From assembly GCF_033115175.1 (NCBI RefSeq), contig NC_084850.1, positions 108,607,939 through 108,671,938 of the forward strand: 64,000 nucleotides of DNA, written 5' to 3'. Under the pieces are notes generated by a model, which did not search any database, was not told the origin of the DNA, and saw only the letters and a program-made list of their open reading frames with translations. Every line of letters starts with the position of its first letter. Positions within the stretch are counted from its first letter, which is position 1. This DNA comes from Lepus europaeus (lineage: Eukaryota > Chordata > Mammalia > Lagomorpha > Leporidae). Of this stretch, positions 22,701-32,483 are shown piece after piece. Made by a program: the position numbers and the translations under genes.

Positions 22701-25700
22701 TAGTTGACCCCTTAGATACCTTTCAGACAAAAAATGTGGAAGACTTTATGTGAATTATATATTAACTTTATGATGAGATGGCTCCATTTTTCTTAACATT
22801 TAGACAAAATTTGATTTTATTTCACCATGGTTTCATCAGAAAGCTCCTTGACCTGACTTCTTGGCTCTCCAGTAATATTTAAAAGATGTTTGCATTGTCT
22901 ACATCAGCCGGCAGGCACACCCAAGTCCAGTACTCTTGCTCTTTGGCAGGGTGTTTTAAGTTAAAAGATTGAAAGGAATGTTAATCTCTAGCTGGTGACA
23001 AAATTTCAAGGGCTGAGGATGGTTGGAGGCATGTTTGTATTTCCTACCCCGATTAATATATTACCCAAGTGGTAGATAGATGAACATCCTCCAAACCTTG
23101 AGAGCACCTACAGGTCATGTCAAGAACTTCTGGATTGCTTGGATATTGGCTTAGGATATTGACTTAGGAAGGGGGAAAGGCCAAACCACCCTTGCCCAGT
23201 TTGCATTGTTTTGTTCCTGGAGTCCTTATGGCCAAAATCCATGTTAGGGTCATTTTTATTTGTCCTACCTGATTTTTTAAAAAAGTTTCTAAGTAGTTGT
23301 CAAACATCTGAATTTCTAGCTTCTCTTAAAAAACCAGAAGATCTGGCAACACTGGGTTCATGTAGCTGCCATGGCAATGAGCCACAAGTTGGACAGAGAC
23401 TGTCCCTCTGGGTAGTGTATCCACTCTCCTGTTTGGCCCAGTGCCATCTCACCTTCCTCCTGTTGTGCATGGCCAGCTTCACTCAGCTGATCTGTCTGAT
23501 CCTTGAAGGCCTTTCAGTTTGTTACCCAAGGAGGACTTACTTCTTGGCCTATGCACTCTGGACAGGATGAAATTAAATATGGATCTGACTTGAGACCTGG
23601 ACTATTCCCCACCCCAAGAGAAATATATGCCCGATTAAACACATGATCCCAGGAAAATTCTAGCTCTTCTCATCTGTGGAGCACACTAGTTGATGCTGTA
23701 ACTAATAAAGTCTTCCTTCAGTTTTTCTGTGGAACCACAAGATCTCAGTTATCACATCATTTGCCTTTTTTTCTTTTTTAAGATTTATTCATTTATTTGA
23801 AAGAGTTACACAGAGAGGAGAGGCAGAGAGAGAGAGAGAGGTCTTCCATCCACTGTTTCACTCCCTAATTGGCCACAACTGCCAGAGCTGGGCTGATCTG
23901 AAGCCAGGAGCCAAGAGCTTCTTCTGGGTCTCCCAAGCGGGTACAGGGGCCCAAGGACTTGGGCCATCCTCCACTGCTTTCCCAGGCCTTAGCAAGAGAG
24001 CAGGATCAGAAGTGGAGCAGCTGGGACTCGAACCGGCACCCATATGGGATGCCAGCACTGCAGGCGGCGGCTTTACCCACTACACCACAGAGCCAGCCCC
24101 CCATTGTTTCCCTTTGTAGCCTTGTATCTCTTTATCTTCCTGTAGGTGATTAAGTGTCGTAACGAAATCATGCACTCTTCAGAGATGAAAGTGTCTTCCA
24201 CGTGGCTTCGAGATTTTCAGGTGAAGATCCAAAATTTTCTGAGTGAATTCAAGAACATCCCGGAGATTGTGGCGGCGCACTCCAGACTAGAACAGGTAAA
24301 AATCGCAGTGAACAGCTTAGGCTTACAGAACTGAGCAAAACGACAACTGTGGTCTCCCACTTAGGATTTGAGGTGTATTGGCCTTGAGCTGAATTTTCGA
24401 CTATAAGCAGAGCAAAGAGCGCTGATCCGAAATCTGGAATTCTGCTGGACTAAGAAACTGCTGCAGTCACTGTGTGTTATGAAAGCGATGCGGTTGAGGA
24501 TGTCGAACCGGAAATTGTTTGAGTAATCCCATGGAGTCTCTTTGCTTTAAACCAGTTCATGTGTTTGTGCGGTCATCCCACAGCTGTTGACATCCGACTG
24601 GGCTGTCTACGTTCCCGAGGAAGATCAACGAGATGGGTGTGAATGCGACGCGCAAACTTACCTGAGTGCCAACCAAGTAAATGAAATTGAGATGGAACTG
24701 CTAAAGGAAAAACTTCAAGAGCTGTACCTTCAAGCAGAAGAACAAGATGTGTCGCCCGAAGAGGTAAATGAAAAGCGTCGCGACCTCTGTGTGAGCGAAC
24801 AAAGTCAGGTGCCCGGGAGGGGCTGACACGGTCCAGCCAGTTGTTTCCAGAAGTGGATATTCTCTTGGCACAGATGACTAGTACCTTTTTACAAATATTT
24901 TCAGGGAACCAGCAAGCATTTGAGAGCCCAGTCTGTGCCGCAGAGTGGAATGACCTGTCTGGGCCAGCAGCAGAACGCTGAGAACTACGCCCTGAGAGTT
25001 CTCTGCTGGCCAGGGAGGATTGCCAGGAAAGGTGCTGTTGGGCTGGACCTCGCAGAATCAAGGTTGAGGCGAATTGGCAAGGGAAGAAGGGCATTCTTGG
25101 CAGGCAGAAGAGCCCTTGCGAGGGCTTCCAAAAATAGTTGCGGCCTGGGCAGTGACCAGGTGAGCAAAGGAGATGGCTTCAGCCAGCACGGTTGCAAAGT
25201 CAGGTGAAGCCATGTTTTGAAAGGTTTGCCCCTGCCACGCCAAGGACTTTGAGCCTTATTCCCAAAAAGCAGTAGGGAGCCAGCAGGTGTTTTTAAGTCC
25301 TAGTGATAAGGTGAGAGCTGGCTTTTAGCAAGTGAACTCTTGTACCCAGTTGAATGTTGAACAAGTGGCCGGAGACTTGCCACAAGGTGACGAGTGAGGC
25401 TGACAGGAAGAGGACAGCAACTAGAGGCTGTGGTGTGGGCTGCATTCTGGAGGCCTAGCTTGGGCACAGCTGGTGGATCTTCGTGGCTAGGTGGCTGACT
25501 TGGGGATAGCATGGGGCTGGAAAAGGCGGGGCAGGGCTGTTAAAGGGTCACCAGGGTTTCTAGCTTATGACCTGAAGGCTAGTGATGCTCTCAGATCTGA
25601 CTACGAGTGCAGGAGGCATGAATCCCCTTTTTGGTGAGCAAGGTATAAAAGAAACACATTTTTAGTAAAATGGTATTGTAGGAAGGCTTAGGAGTGTCCC

Positions 25701-28700
25701 AACACAGGCTGGATTAGCAGGCTAGCTCACAGGAAGTTGGGGACAACTCATTCACCTCTGCCTGCCTTCTGGTCTTAGGAAGGTAGTTGTGGAGGTTAGC
25801 CTGTGAAACACAATGGGAGCATTTACTGAACACAAAGCAAGTCATTCATTCATTACGCCCTGCTTGTCACTGGTAAATGTGCCTGTATCAACCATTCTGA
25901 CAGTGACCCAGATGCTTCATTTAGCTGGGTGAGCTCTTTTCCCAAATGGACTGGGTCCCACTGCTGTCTGTGTGCCCACCATGGTGCACCAAAGGTGTCT
26001 AAAAATGATCAACTAGAATTTTAGATCTTCTCTTTAAAAAGATTGATTGTAATCATTTGAAAGGCAGAATGAGCAACAGTGAAAGAGAAAGAGATCTGTC
26101 ACCCACTGCTGCACTCCCCAGATGGCAGCAACAGCTAGGGCTGGGCCAGGCTGAAGGCGGGAGCCCGGAACTCCACCTGAATCTCCCATGTGGGTGCGGA
26201 GGTCCAAGCACTTGGGCCATCTGCCGCTGCTTTCCCAGGTGCGCCAGCAGGGAGCTGGATTGGAAGCAGAGGAGCCAGACCTTGAAGTGGCACCCATATA
26301 GGATGTGGAAGTTGGAAGCAGGGCTTCACCTGCTACACTGGACACAGGCTCCAGATCGTCTTTTATAAATCCATGAGTTTCACCTGGCTTTCTTTTAAAA
26401 TGCTATTAAACCAGTCCTTGGGGGCTGGTGCTGTGGCGTAGCAGGTTATGCTACTGCCTGCAGTGCCGGCGTTCTGTATGGGTGCTGGTTCGAGACCCAG
26501 CTGCTCCACTTGCGATCCTGCTCTCTGCTATGGCCTGGGAAAGCAGTAGAAGATGGCCCAAGTCCTTGGGCCCCTGCACCCGTGTTGGAGACCCAGAAGA
26601 GGCTCCTAGCTCCTGGCTTCGGATCGGCACAGCTCCAGCCGTTGAGGCCAGTTAGGGAGTGAACCAGCAGATGGAAGACCTCTCTCTCTGCGTCTCCTTC
26701 TCTCTCTCTGTAACTTTGCCTTTCAAATAATAAATAAATAAATATTAAAAAAAAAAACAGTCCTAGTTTTCTTCCTGCTGATGCTTTCAGAAGCAGAGTA
26801 CAGCAAGGGAAGCCAAGTGGAGGACCAGACCCATTGCCCCTGGGCCATCAGCAGTTCTGTCTTGAGGGAGCTGCAGTCCTTCTTACGTAACTGGCAGAGT
26901 GAGATTGCTCAGTGTCTCTGGAGTAGAGCAATAGGCTGGCACGTAGCAGAGTGACTCGGAATAAATTAAACATTTATTAAATGGATGTAGGAAGGAAGGA
27001 AGGTACCAGACGCGATGCTAAGTGCTCTTAGTAAATTATTTCTACTCCTCATGGATGGTGTTGGCGTCATCGTCCTTAATTTACATTCATAGTCGTGACC
27101 TTGGAGAGGTCAAGCCGTCTCACCCAAAGGCACACAGCTGGCTGTGGGACAAAGCCAGGCTGCAGTGTCCAAGTCTCCGTGGTCATGTCCTGTCGTTTCT
27201 CTGGTCGCACTTTCAGGTTTTCTGTCTCAACTTCCTCTTCTCCCTTTACATATAAACGTGCAAAAGCCTTCCCCATTCTGAATAATTGTTTAAAAGCCAC
27301 CTTTTGACTCTGCCTCTCATGTAAGCTAAAATAATCTCCCCAGCCACAAACACGTCTTAAGCACATTTCAAGTGCAAATGCATTTATTGCTTCCCACAAA
27401 GGGGAAAACTGAGGTTCCAGGAAATGTCAGTTAGGAGGCACTCCTATTGAAGATGGGGATGGGGATGGGGTGGGGATAGGGATAGAGATGGAGATGGAGA
27501 GAGAGAGACGGGATTTGGAATGGAGGTGAGAACTAGAGCAGGCAGCGGAGGAAGGGCAGAGATTTCTACAGAAAACTTGAGCAAAGGCGAAAACACTGGG
27601 AGTGAGGCTCCGTGGGGAGGGTCAGGGTGGAGTAACACGAGGCTCACAGATCCCCGTCACAAGGAGGAGGGCCCCACTGAGGGCCAGCAGCCAGCCAGGG
27701 CCATGTGTGCAGTGCGCGGACCTGGTCAGCACAGCCCCGGTCACCAGAAGCCTCTGAAGGGTGTCTAAGGCACCAGGTGCACCTCCTAAGAACTCAGCGT
27801 GGGGCTGGCGCTGTGGCATAGCGGGTAAAGCCACTGCCTGCAGTGCCAGCATCCCAAATGGGTGCCGGTTCAAGTCCTGGCTGCTCCACCTCCCATCCGG
27901 CTCCCTGCTAATGGCCTGGGAAAGCAGCAGAGAATGGCTCAAGTGCTTGGGACCCTGTACCCACATGGCAGACCCGGATGGAGCTCCTGGTTTCAGCCTG
28001 GCCCGGCTCCAGCTTTTATAGCCACTTGGGAAGTGAATCAGCAGATGGAAGATCCCTCCCTCCCTCCCTCTCTCCCTCCCCCTCTCTCTCTCTTTCTCTC
28101 TAACTCTGCTTTTCAAATAAGAAAACCAAATCTTAAAAAAAAAAAACAAAACTATTAATGCATGCTGCAAATAATGTCAGTGGTGTCAACTTCCTCTCAC
28201 GGTCTTTTGGTGCCCAGATTTACAAGTTCAAGCCTAGGCATCTTGCAGGAACCGTGGGCTGATTTCTGGCCATGCATACATAGCCAGAGGGTACTTTTTC
28301 ATCTGAAGGTCGCCGGTCATCTTCAGTCCCCCCAGCCCTGGGTCCCTGCCTGCTCCCTAATCATCGTGGCCGTAGCCTTAGCTGGACTACCCCTCCATTC
28401 CCTCCCTGGCAGCCGGCACCCAGCATCCGGCGGGTGGCTTCACTTAGGTCGCAGTAACCCGAGAGTTTGCCCAGGACCTGCCTTGCTTCTACTGCACCAG
28501 AGCCAGTTCTGAACATGTGCTAACATGTCACAGCTGCTCTGCCAATGTGGCAGGCGCCTCACTTTTCTTCATTAGACTCAAAAATCTTGACATCGCATGG
28601 AGTTGCAGGTCCCCCAGTTAAAAATCCTTCAGCCCACCCAAAAATATAACTACTTCTCATCTCTGTAATAAACAGTACCAATGAGGGCTTTCTCTCCGTG

Positions 28701-30517
28701 AGCATAATGAAAACACGTCCAGCATTCCATTCTGTGAGTACTTAGGGTAGCTTAAATGTTGACGAGTACGTTGCTGGTAGGACTTTCAATGGGTACCACC
28801 TCTGTAGATGGTAGTTTTGGCAAAGTCTGTTAAAATTTAAACGGGGTGGGCATTTTGGCACAGCAATTGAAGCCACCACTTAGGATGGCTGCGTATTGGA
28901 GTACCTAGTTTGAGTCCCGGCTGCTCCGCTTCTGATCAAGCTTCCTGCTAATGCACCTGGGAAGGTGACAAATGATGGCCCAAGTGCTTGTGTCCCTGCC
29001 ACCCATGTGAGAGATCCTGATGGAGTTCCTGGCTCCTAGCTTCGGCCTGATCCAGCTCTCACTGTTACATGGAGAGTTTGAACCACCAGATGGAAGACCT
29101 CTCTGTGTTGTTCTACTTTTCAGATAAATAAATAAGCCTAGAATAATTGAACCAAATTAAAAATGCATTTCATTTCTAAAACTGAGGCCTATGAATCAGC
29201 TTCTCACTGAGGCAAAGTGACACACACCAGGTTAGTTACTGCAACATGATTTGTCTGAACACAAGTTCCAAACTATGGTAAAACATGAGACATCCATCCT
29301 TGCAATACTGTTCAGCCATTTGCAAAAAGTAACAAGATTACTCTGTTATCTCATATGGAAGAGATTGGCTCAAAACCAGTGTCTAGTAGACTTCTCTGTG
29401 CTTTTAAAGATGTGCTGACATGAATGCCTAGAACAGCTCTGGAAGAGATAAGAAGTATCACCTGTAGGGAGAGGAACTAATGACCAGGGACAGGATTTGG
29501 AGGAGAGTCGACTTTTTACCTTGTGCCCTTTTCTTGATTGTGAGTTTGCTATTACATATGCAGAGTTTTAAGCAGACTTACATATATAACATACCTATGT
29601 GTGCGTGTTTCCCGGTGATATACGAGTCCAAAGTTTAAAATGAGAGGGCTTCGTTCTATTTCTGTATGCACACAAGTGAGTGTGTGTGTGCAACAAAGCC
29701 GTTTTACACAAACGCAAGAAGTTTTTGGCAAAACACATTTGAGGATACAAGCGAACACCTCTAGGCGATCCCCAAACCAGCTATCCCAGGTCAGGTTTTT
29801 GAGTGGGGGATGCTTTGTTTTAAAGGTTTGCTTTACGGCCAGCGCCGCAGCTCACTAGGCTAATCCTCTGCCTGCGGCGCCAGCACCCTGGGTTCTAGTC
29901 CCGGTCGGGGCGCCGGATTCTGTCCTGGTTGCTCCTCTTCCAGTCCGGCTCTCTGCTGTGGCCCGGGAAGGCAGTGGAGGATGGCCCAAGTCCTTGGGCC
30001 CTGCATCCGCATGGGAGACCAGGAGGAAGCACCTGGCTCCTGGCTTCGGATGGGTGTAGCTCCGGCCATAGCAGCCATTTGGGGCGTGACAGAGGGAAGA
30101 CCTTTCTGTCTCTCCCTCTCACTGTCTAACTCTGCCTGTCAAAAAAAAAAAGAAAGAAAGAAAAAAAAAAGCTTGCTTTAGTTTTCTTTGTTTGTGTTTT
30201 GAAGCTTAGCCTGTCTGTGGCCAAATGCATGTAGCCAAGATTTCTGTCGCTTGGTGGATACTTGTTCAGAATCCAGGCTTGAAGCATGTAACAAGGGTCT
30301 GTTACAACATGATCTCAGCTGTCCGTTGTTCGGTTCCCTCTTGCAGATCTCACATCGACTGGAAGGGATGAAGGAATTTCTGAGAAACAACGAGGATCTT
30401 AGAAATGGCCTTACAGAAGACATGCGGAAGCTAGACAGCCTCTGTCTGCAGCACCCACAGCCAGCCCCGGAGGAGCCTGGGAGAGAGACGCCTGCGAGGA
30501 CGGCCGAAGGTGGGTGA
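13384..30517 (+). CDS. CXorf38: CXorf38, uncharacterised protein with HEPN-like motif
   Basis: Six coding exons (13384-13599, 13725-13859, 21195-21314, 24146-24295, 24584-24763, 30347-30517), all phase 0, join to 323 residues; the human protein is recalled as 319. Recognised from its start [20 protein letters not shown] and its place next to MED14. Function unknown; the family is a DUF (DUF4559 as I recall). Seen: Cys/His cluster C60, C66, C77, C80, H90, H91, H99, C103 (possible metal site, inferred); R162-N163-x3-H167, an Rx4H motif like that of HEPN domains, in a helical stretch (about 125-205); a charged, probably coiled-coil C-terminus (about 235-300). The ATG at 13384 fits the GCCATGG context. 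The end is uncertain, because a strong donor GTGGGT overlaps the stop region (30510). Confidence 0.93.
13725..13859 (+). CDS. CXorf38: CXorf38 exon 2
   Basis: 45 codons, [19 protein letters not shown] to [10 protein letters not shown]. Acceptor CTGTAG, donor AAG|GTAAGC. It carries the CxxC (C77, C80), the HH pair and C103. The intron before it is only 125 bp. Confidence 0.95.
13860..15590. other. CXorf38 intron 2, first part, no repeats recognised
   Basis: Start of the 7.3-kb intron; C/T-rich on the plus strand from about 14300 to 15530. Several overlapping open frames occur, but none looks like a gene. Confidence 0.5.
15591..16354 (+). mobile_element. Ancient L1M 3' end, sense, split by a SINE
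   Basis: Sense L1 3' text: CAGCATGGATGAATCATCAA, then after the SINE at 15783-16093 ATGGAATGTCCAGAATAAGC, GATGGTTGCACAACTTTG and the AATAAAG tail at about 16341. Old L1 3'-UTR type. Confidence 0.75.
15783..16093 (+). mobile_element. C-SINE, tailed-type, full length
   Basis: Complete sense copy ending (AAATA)n-TCTTTAAAA. ACCATGCCA is repeated at 15774-15782 and 16094-16102. It sits inside the L1 relic. Confidence 0.92.
16355..16658 (-). mobile_element. C-SINE, tailed-type
   Basis: Antisense copy inserted in the 3' tail of the L1 relic. TAAAGCTATTT is duplicated at 16344-16354 and 16659-16669. Confidence 0.88.
16808..17015 (+). mobile_element. C-SINE, older-type, tail missing
   Basis: Sense copy from GATGGGCATTGTGGAGCAGC to the GGAGTTTCTGGCTCC block; the 3' third is absent, and an opposite-strand copy begins directly after it. 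Confidence 0.75.
17016..17338 (-). mobile_element. C-SINE, older-type
   Basis: Antisense copy with AAAGATTTATTTATTTATTT tail at the left and a CACCACAACACCTGTC head end. Its tail abuts the truncated 3' side of the sense copy before it, making an inverted pair. Confidence 0.8.
17362..17655 (-). mobile_element. C-SINE, older-type
   Basis: Antisense copy, from the ATTTTATTTGAGAGGCAG tail to the head CACCGAACACCTGCCC. Third member of a SINE cluster. Confidence 0.8.
17919..18370. mobile_element. Palindromic MITE copy, split by a SINE
   Basis: Left terminus GGACTTCAAAAAGTTTGTAG and right terminus CCATGAACTTTTTGAAGTCC are inverted repeats. Inner parts carry GTAAGTTTATTTTTGTGC and, inverted, CACCAAAGTAATCTTTT. 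A C-SINE at 18107-18345 sits in the right arm. Same family as 35130-35318. Confidence 0.8.
18107..18345 (-). mobile_element. C-SINE, internally deleted
   Basis: Antisense copy lacking the segment between GTCGGAAGTGGAGC and the head, where GCTGTGCCACAGCACCGGCA follows directly. Inserted in the palindromic element. Confidence 0.8.
18371..18896. other. CXorf38 intron segment, nothing recognised
   Basis: C/T-rich unique sequence up to the next SINE. A C-run occurs near 18834-18846. No coding or repeat signature was found. Confidence 0.5.
18897..19243 (+). mobile_element. C-SINE, young-type, full length
   Basis: Sense copy with AGGCTAATCC head and CTGTCAAAAAATT tail. AAAACTTTCATGT is duplicated at 18884-18896 and 19244-19256. 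Confidence 0.93.
19492..19794 (-). mobile_element. C-SINE, older-type
   Basis: Antisense copy. The tail is ATTTATTCGAAACACACACC; the head end reads GTGCCCAACATCTGCCCC. Confidence 0.78.
19845..19954. mobile_element. Palindromic MITE, internally shortened
   Basis: Terminal repeats CTTCAGAAAGTTCATGGAA and TTCCATGAACTTCATGAAG enclose only about 70 bp, so the centre and inner arms were lost compared with the copy at 35130. Confidence 0.7.
20418..20530. mobile_element. Palindromic MITE, left arm
   Basis: CTCAAAAAGTTGTAGGGGAA followed by AAGTTTATTTTGGTGC and the centre piece TTTTTTCATCATACACG. The right arm is missing. Confidence 0.6.
20580..20815 (-). mobile_element. MIR relic, antisense
   Basis: GTGTGCCAGGCACTGTGCTAG, TAATTCTCACAACATTCTTC, GATGAGGAATCTGAGGC and TTTGAACCCAGGTCTGTC occur in MIR antisense order. 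An expanded C-run lies at about 20665-20678. Confidence 0.88.
21195..21314 (+). CDS. CXorf38: CXorf38 exon 3
   Basis: 40 codons, [20 protein letters not shown] to VVDRKKVTE. Acceptor CTACAG, donor GAG|GTAAGA. It encodes the helix preceding the Rx4H motif ([12 protein letters not shown]). Confidence 0.95.
21806..22128 (+). mobile_element. C-SINE, young-type
   Basis: Sense copy lacking about 20 bp around the GTCGGGGCGCCGG block. AAAGAATACATAAACA is duplicated at 21790-21805 and 22129-22144. Confidence 0.92.
22152..22478 (+). mobile_element. C-SINE, tailed-type, adjacent insertion
   Basis: Sense copy starting right after the previous SINE. Its duplication AAACATTAATGG (22140-22151, 22479-22490) overlaps the right-hand duplication of that SINE, so the insertions came one after the other at nearly one site. 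Confidence 0.92.
22500..23770. other. CXorf38 intron 3, nothing recognised
   Basis: 1.3 kb without SINE or recognisable relic. The open frame at 23211-23570 (119 codons) has no conserved look and no splice context. Confidence 0.5.
23779..24101 (-). mobile_element. C-SINE, tailed-type
   Basis: Antisense copy 45 bp upstream of exon 4; poly(T)-AAGATTTATTCATTTATT tail and CCACAGAGCCAGCCCC head. Its closeness to the acceptor could influence splicing; this is an inference only. Confidence 0.88.
24146..24295 (+). CDS. CXorf38: CXorf38 exon 4 with Rx4H motif
   Basis: 50 codons beginning [20 protein letters not shown] and ending HSRLEQ. Acceptor CTGTAG, donor CAG|GTAAAA. R162, N163 and H167 form the R-N-x3-H pattern of HEPN ribonuclease domains. 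Confidence 0.95.
24584..24763 (+). CDS. CXorf38: CXorf38 exon 5
   Basis: 60 codons, [20 protein letters not shown] to [11 protein letters not shown]. Acceptor CCCACAG, donor GAG|GTAAAT. The second half ([17 protein letters not shown]) is strongly helical. Confidence 0.94.
24800..26030. other. CXorf38 intron 5, first part
   Basis: G-rich unique sequence, no SINE until 26036. A stretch near 25000-25200 has open frames on both strands but no conserved protein signature. Confidence 0.5.
26036..26353 (-). mobile_element. C-SINE, older-type
   Basis: Antisense copy. Left flank TAGATCTTCT and right flank CAGATCGTCT look like a decayed target-site duplication. Confidence 0.8.
26421..26756 (+). mobile_element. 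C-SINE, tailed-type
   Basis: Full sense copy from GGGGCTGGTGCTGTGGCG to (AAATA)n and poly(A). The flanks share CAGTCCT. Confidence 0.9.
27003..27195 (-). mobile_element. MIR relic, antisense
   Basis: CCAGACGCGATGCTAAGTGC through GTGACCTTGGAGAGGTCAAG and GGCACACAGCTGGCTG: diverged MIR in antisense order. Confidence 0.65.
27450..27510. repeat. GGGGAT/GAGATG hexamer tract
   Basis: Tandem GGGGAT units decay into GAGATG and GA repeats. Confidence 0.85.
27802..28150 (+). mobile_element. C-SINE, tailed-type, expanded CT tract
   Basis: Sense copy. The CT-rich segment before the tail has grown into CCCTCCCT and CTCTCT runs (about 28050-28100). Confidence 0.87.
28151..28629. other. CXorf38 intron 5 segment, nothing recognised
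   Basis: Unique-looking sequence, moderately GC-rich at 28300-28510. No gene or repeat signature. Confidence 0.45.
28630..29580 (+). mobile_element. Ancient L1M relic, sense, split by a SINE
   Basis: CAATACTGTTCAGCCATTTGC, AGAACAGCTCTGGAAGAGAT and ACTTTTTACCTTGTGCCCTT follow the order of an old sense L1 3' end. A SINE lies at 28845-29137. Confidence 0.55.
28845..29137 (+). mobile_element. C-SINE, older-type
   Basis: Diverged sense copy, GGGTGGGCATTTTGGCAC to CAGATAAATAAATAAGCC, inside the L1 relic. Confidence 0.8.
29836..30168 (+). mobile_element. C-SINE, young-type
   Basis: Sense copy with the CTAGTCCCGGTCGGGGCGCC block and CTGTC-poly(A) tail. The flanks GTTTGCTTTA and GCTTGCTTTA form a slightly decayed duplication. 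It ends 178 bp before exon 6. Confidence 0.9.
30347..30517 (+). CDS. CXorf38: CXorf38 exon 6, last recognised coding exon
   Basis: 56 codons from [20 protein letters not shown] to a TGA at 30515-30517, if read through. Acceptor CTTGCAG. A donor-like AAG|GTGGGT at 30509/30510 overlaps the last two codons and the stop, so the true end may use another exon downstream (see findings). Confidence 0.88.
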   Translation: MSHRLEGMKEFLRNNEDLRNGLTEDMRKLDSLCLQHPQPAPEEPGRETPARTAEGG

Positions 30518-31748
30518 ACTCAGGACAGAAGAGCCTCTTCCCTCTGGTTGGCGGTTCTCTCGTGGGAGGCTGCAGTGCACACACAGCTGTCCAACGCGAA
30601 GGTTCCCCACGTGCTTATTTCCAAGGAGAAAACGCTGAGCTTTGTGCTCTCTCTGATTCCTGGTTCTCACAGCTGTGCGGTAATTCCACGCCAACTCTCT
30701 GGCAGCTTTGCTTAGCCAGTGACACCCGAAGTCACGGTCGAGTGTCAGTCACCCTGAGGCCATAACCAACGCGCAGTAATGCCCGCCCCACCCCCCACCC
30801 CACCCCGCCGCCCTGTGGCATGGGTAGCACCGTCTGCATTCCCATGCGGAAAGCTTGCTAAAGTCAGCAACCAGTCTTCACTGTTTCCTCTTCTTTCCCG
30901 CAAAGGAAGAAAATGAAAACATTCTCTTTCATTTTAGGTTGCCCTTCGACAAAAGTCAGGCGCGTTCTGTGAAAGTCAGCGTGGCTTCCGTCTCAGAGTC
31001 CGGTACCCAGACAAAAAGGGACTTTTGTTGCTGGTTCTTTTTTTTTTTTTTTTTTTTAATGGACTTTTTTTTTACTCTTTGGGAGTATTTTTTATTTTTA
31101 ATATGTATATTCAGAAACTTGGGGTTGTGTAATCAAAAATACTAGATACTCTTGTGCCAAAAGTTGTTACCGTTCAGGGATCTGTGGCTACTTAGAAGGT
31201 GACATTCTTTTCTGGTCCAGCTGCTTAACCTAGTAAAGGCTGTATTTGGCCAGGCCTGTCCAGGGGCTCCCACAGAGCCCCGTGTCCTGCCCCCACTGCT
31301 ACCTGAAGTCTCCCCCCGGGGCTGTGCTGTCCGCGCTGAGCTCAACATCCGCGCTTTTTGGATGAAGGTGAGAAGGACAGTGGGCTGAAAGGTCATTTGC
31401 TAGCCCCGTCCCTTTAGTACAGAACTGCTACTACCAGGTTGGAGTAGCCGAGGGCAGCCTGGGCCGCTCCATGAGGGCGGGAGAGTGGTGACTTGCCTTG
31501 GCCAGCAAGGGGGAGGGCTGTCGGGGCAAAGCTCCTCAGCTGGCAGCTCGTGGGTGACACACTTCTGCCGAGTGAGCTGCTCATCCCGTGCCTTCACACA
31601 TCCCCAGGGCAGAGCACAGGGCCTGGCCCTGGCCCGCGCCGCCCATGGACATGTGTTTGATGGTGGGGAGGTCACCTGCCAGCTCAGGAGTACCCCTAGG
31701 CCTGGGTATTAGTTATACTCCGAAGCCTGCTCCCTCCCTAGGAAATGT
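30518..31748 (+). other. CXorf38 3' UTR or last intron
   Basis: Downstream of the exon 6 stop. A C-rich run lies at 30780-30812, possible acceptors at 30905 (CGCAAAG) and 30937 (CATTTTAG), and a T-run at about 31039-31058. No obvious gene or repeat otherwise. Confidence 0.45.
30780..30812. repeat. C-rich low-complexity tract
   Basis: Runs of CCCCACCCC ending with CCGCCGCCC. Confidence 0.8.
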
Positions 31749-31763
31749 AAGAATCCAATTTCA

Positions 31764-32104
31764 AGGCCGGCACCGTGGCTCACTAGGCTAATCCTCCGCC
31801 TTGCGGCGCCGGCACACCGGGTTCTAGTCCCGGTCAGGGCACCGATCCTGTCCCGGTTGCCCCTCTTCCAGGCCAGCTCTCTGCTGTGGCCAGGGAGTGC
31901 AGTGGAGGATGGCCCAAGTCCTTGGGCCCTGCACCCCATGGGAGACCAGGAGAAGCACCTGGCTCTTGCCATCGGATCAGCGCGGTGCGCCGGCCACAGC
32001 GCACCTACCACGGCGGCCATTGGAGGGTGAACCAATGGCAAAAGGAAGACCTTTCTCTCTGTCTCTCTCTCACTGTCCACTCTGCCTGTCAAAAAAAAAA
32101 AAAA
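31764..32104 (+). mobile_element. C-SINE, young-type, full length
   Basis: Sense copy with poly(A) tail. AAGAATCCAATTTCA is duplicated at 31749-31763 and 32105-32119. Confidence 0.93.
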
Positions 32105-32483
32105 AAGAATCCAATTTCAGAATTCTCATGGAATTTCAGAGACATCGTTTTCTGTCAACAAACGTATTCATACTTCTTCTGTTCCTTTTACCCAAAAAAG
32201 CCATCCGCTCCTGCCTGGGGCCTGTGTGTTTCCTGAACCATGCGGCCACTGTGGTGGCCTCCGAGGCGGGCCTCCCTTTGGCCTCCCCCTGCATCTGCTT
32301 CTTTCCGAAGCCAAAGGAACATCCCTGCGCCCTTCAGGGCCACAAGCGCCATGTTTCCCGCTGCCTCCCACACCGAGTGCAGATGGGTGTACTCCTTCGC
32401 CCACTCGGCTGCCCACTAAGGATATAATCTGTAGCAGGCAGGGGGATGTGCCACACCAGGTTTTACATTACAGTGCATTTTGG

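Noticed and set aside
24920-25207. Overlapping open frames on both strands in CXorf38 intron 5
   Set aside because: No splice sites that would join them to exon 5 or 6 in frame and no recognisable protein; local base composition explains the openness.
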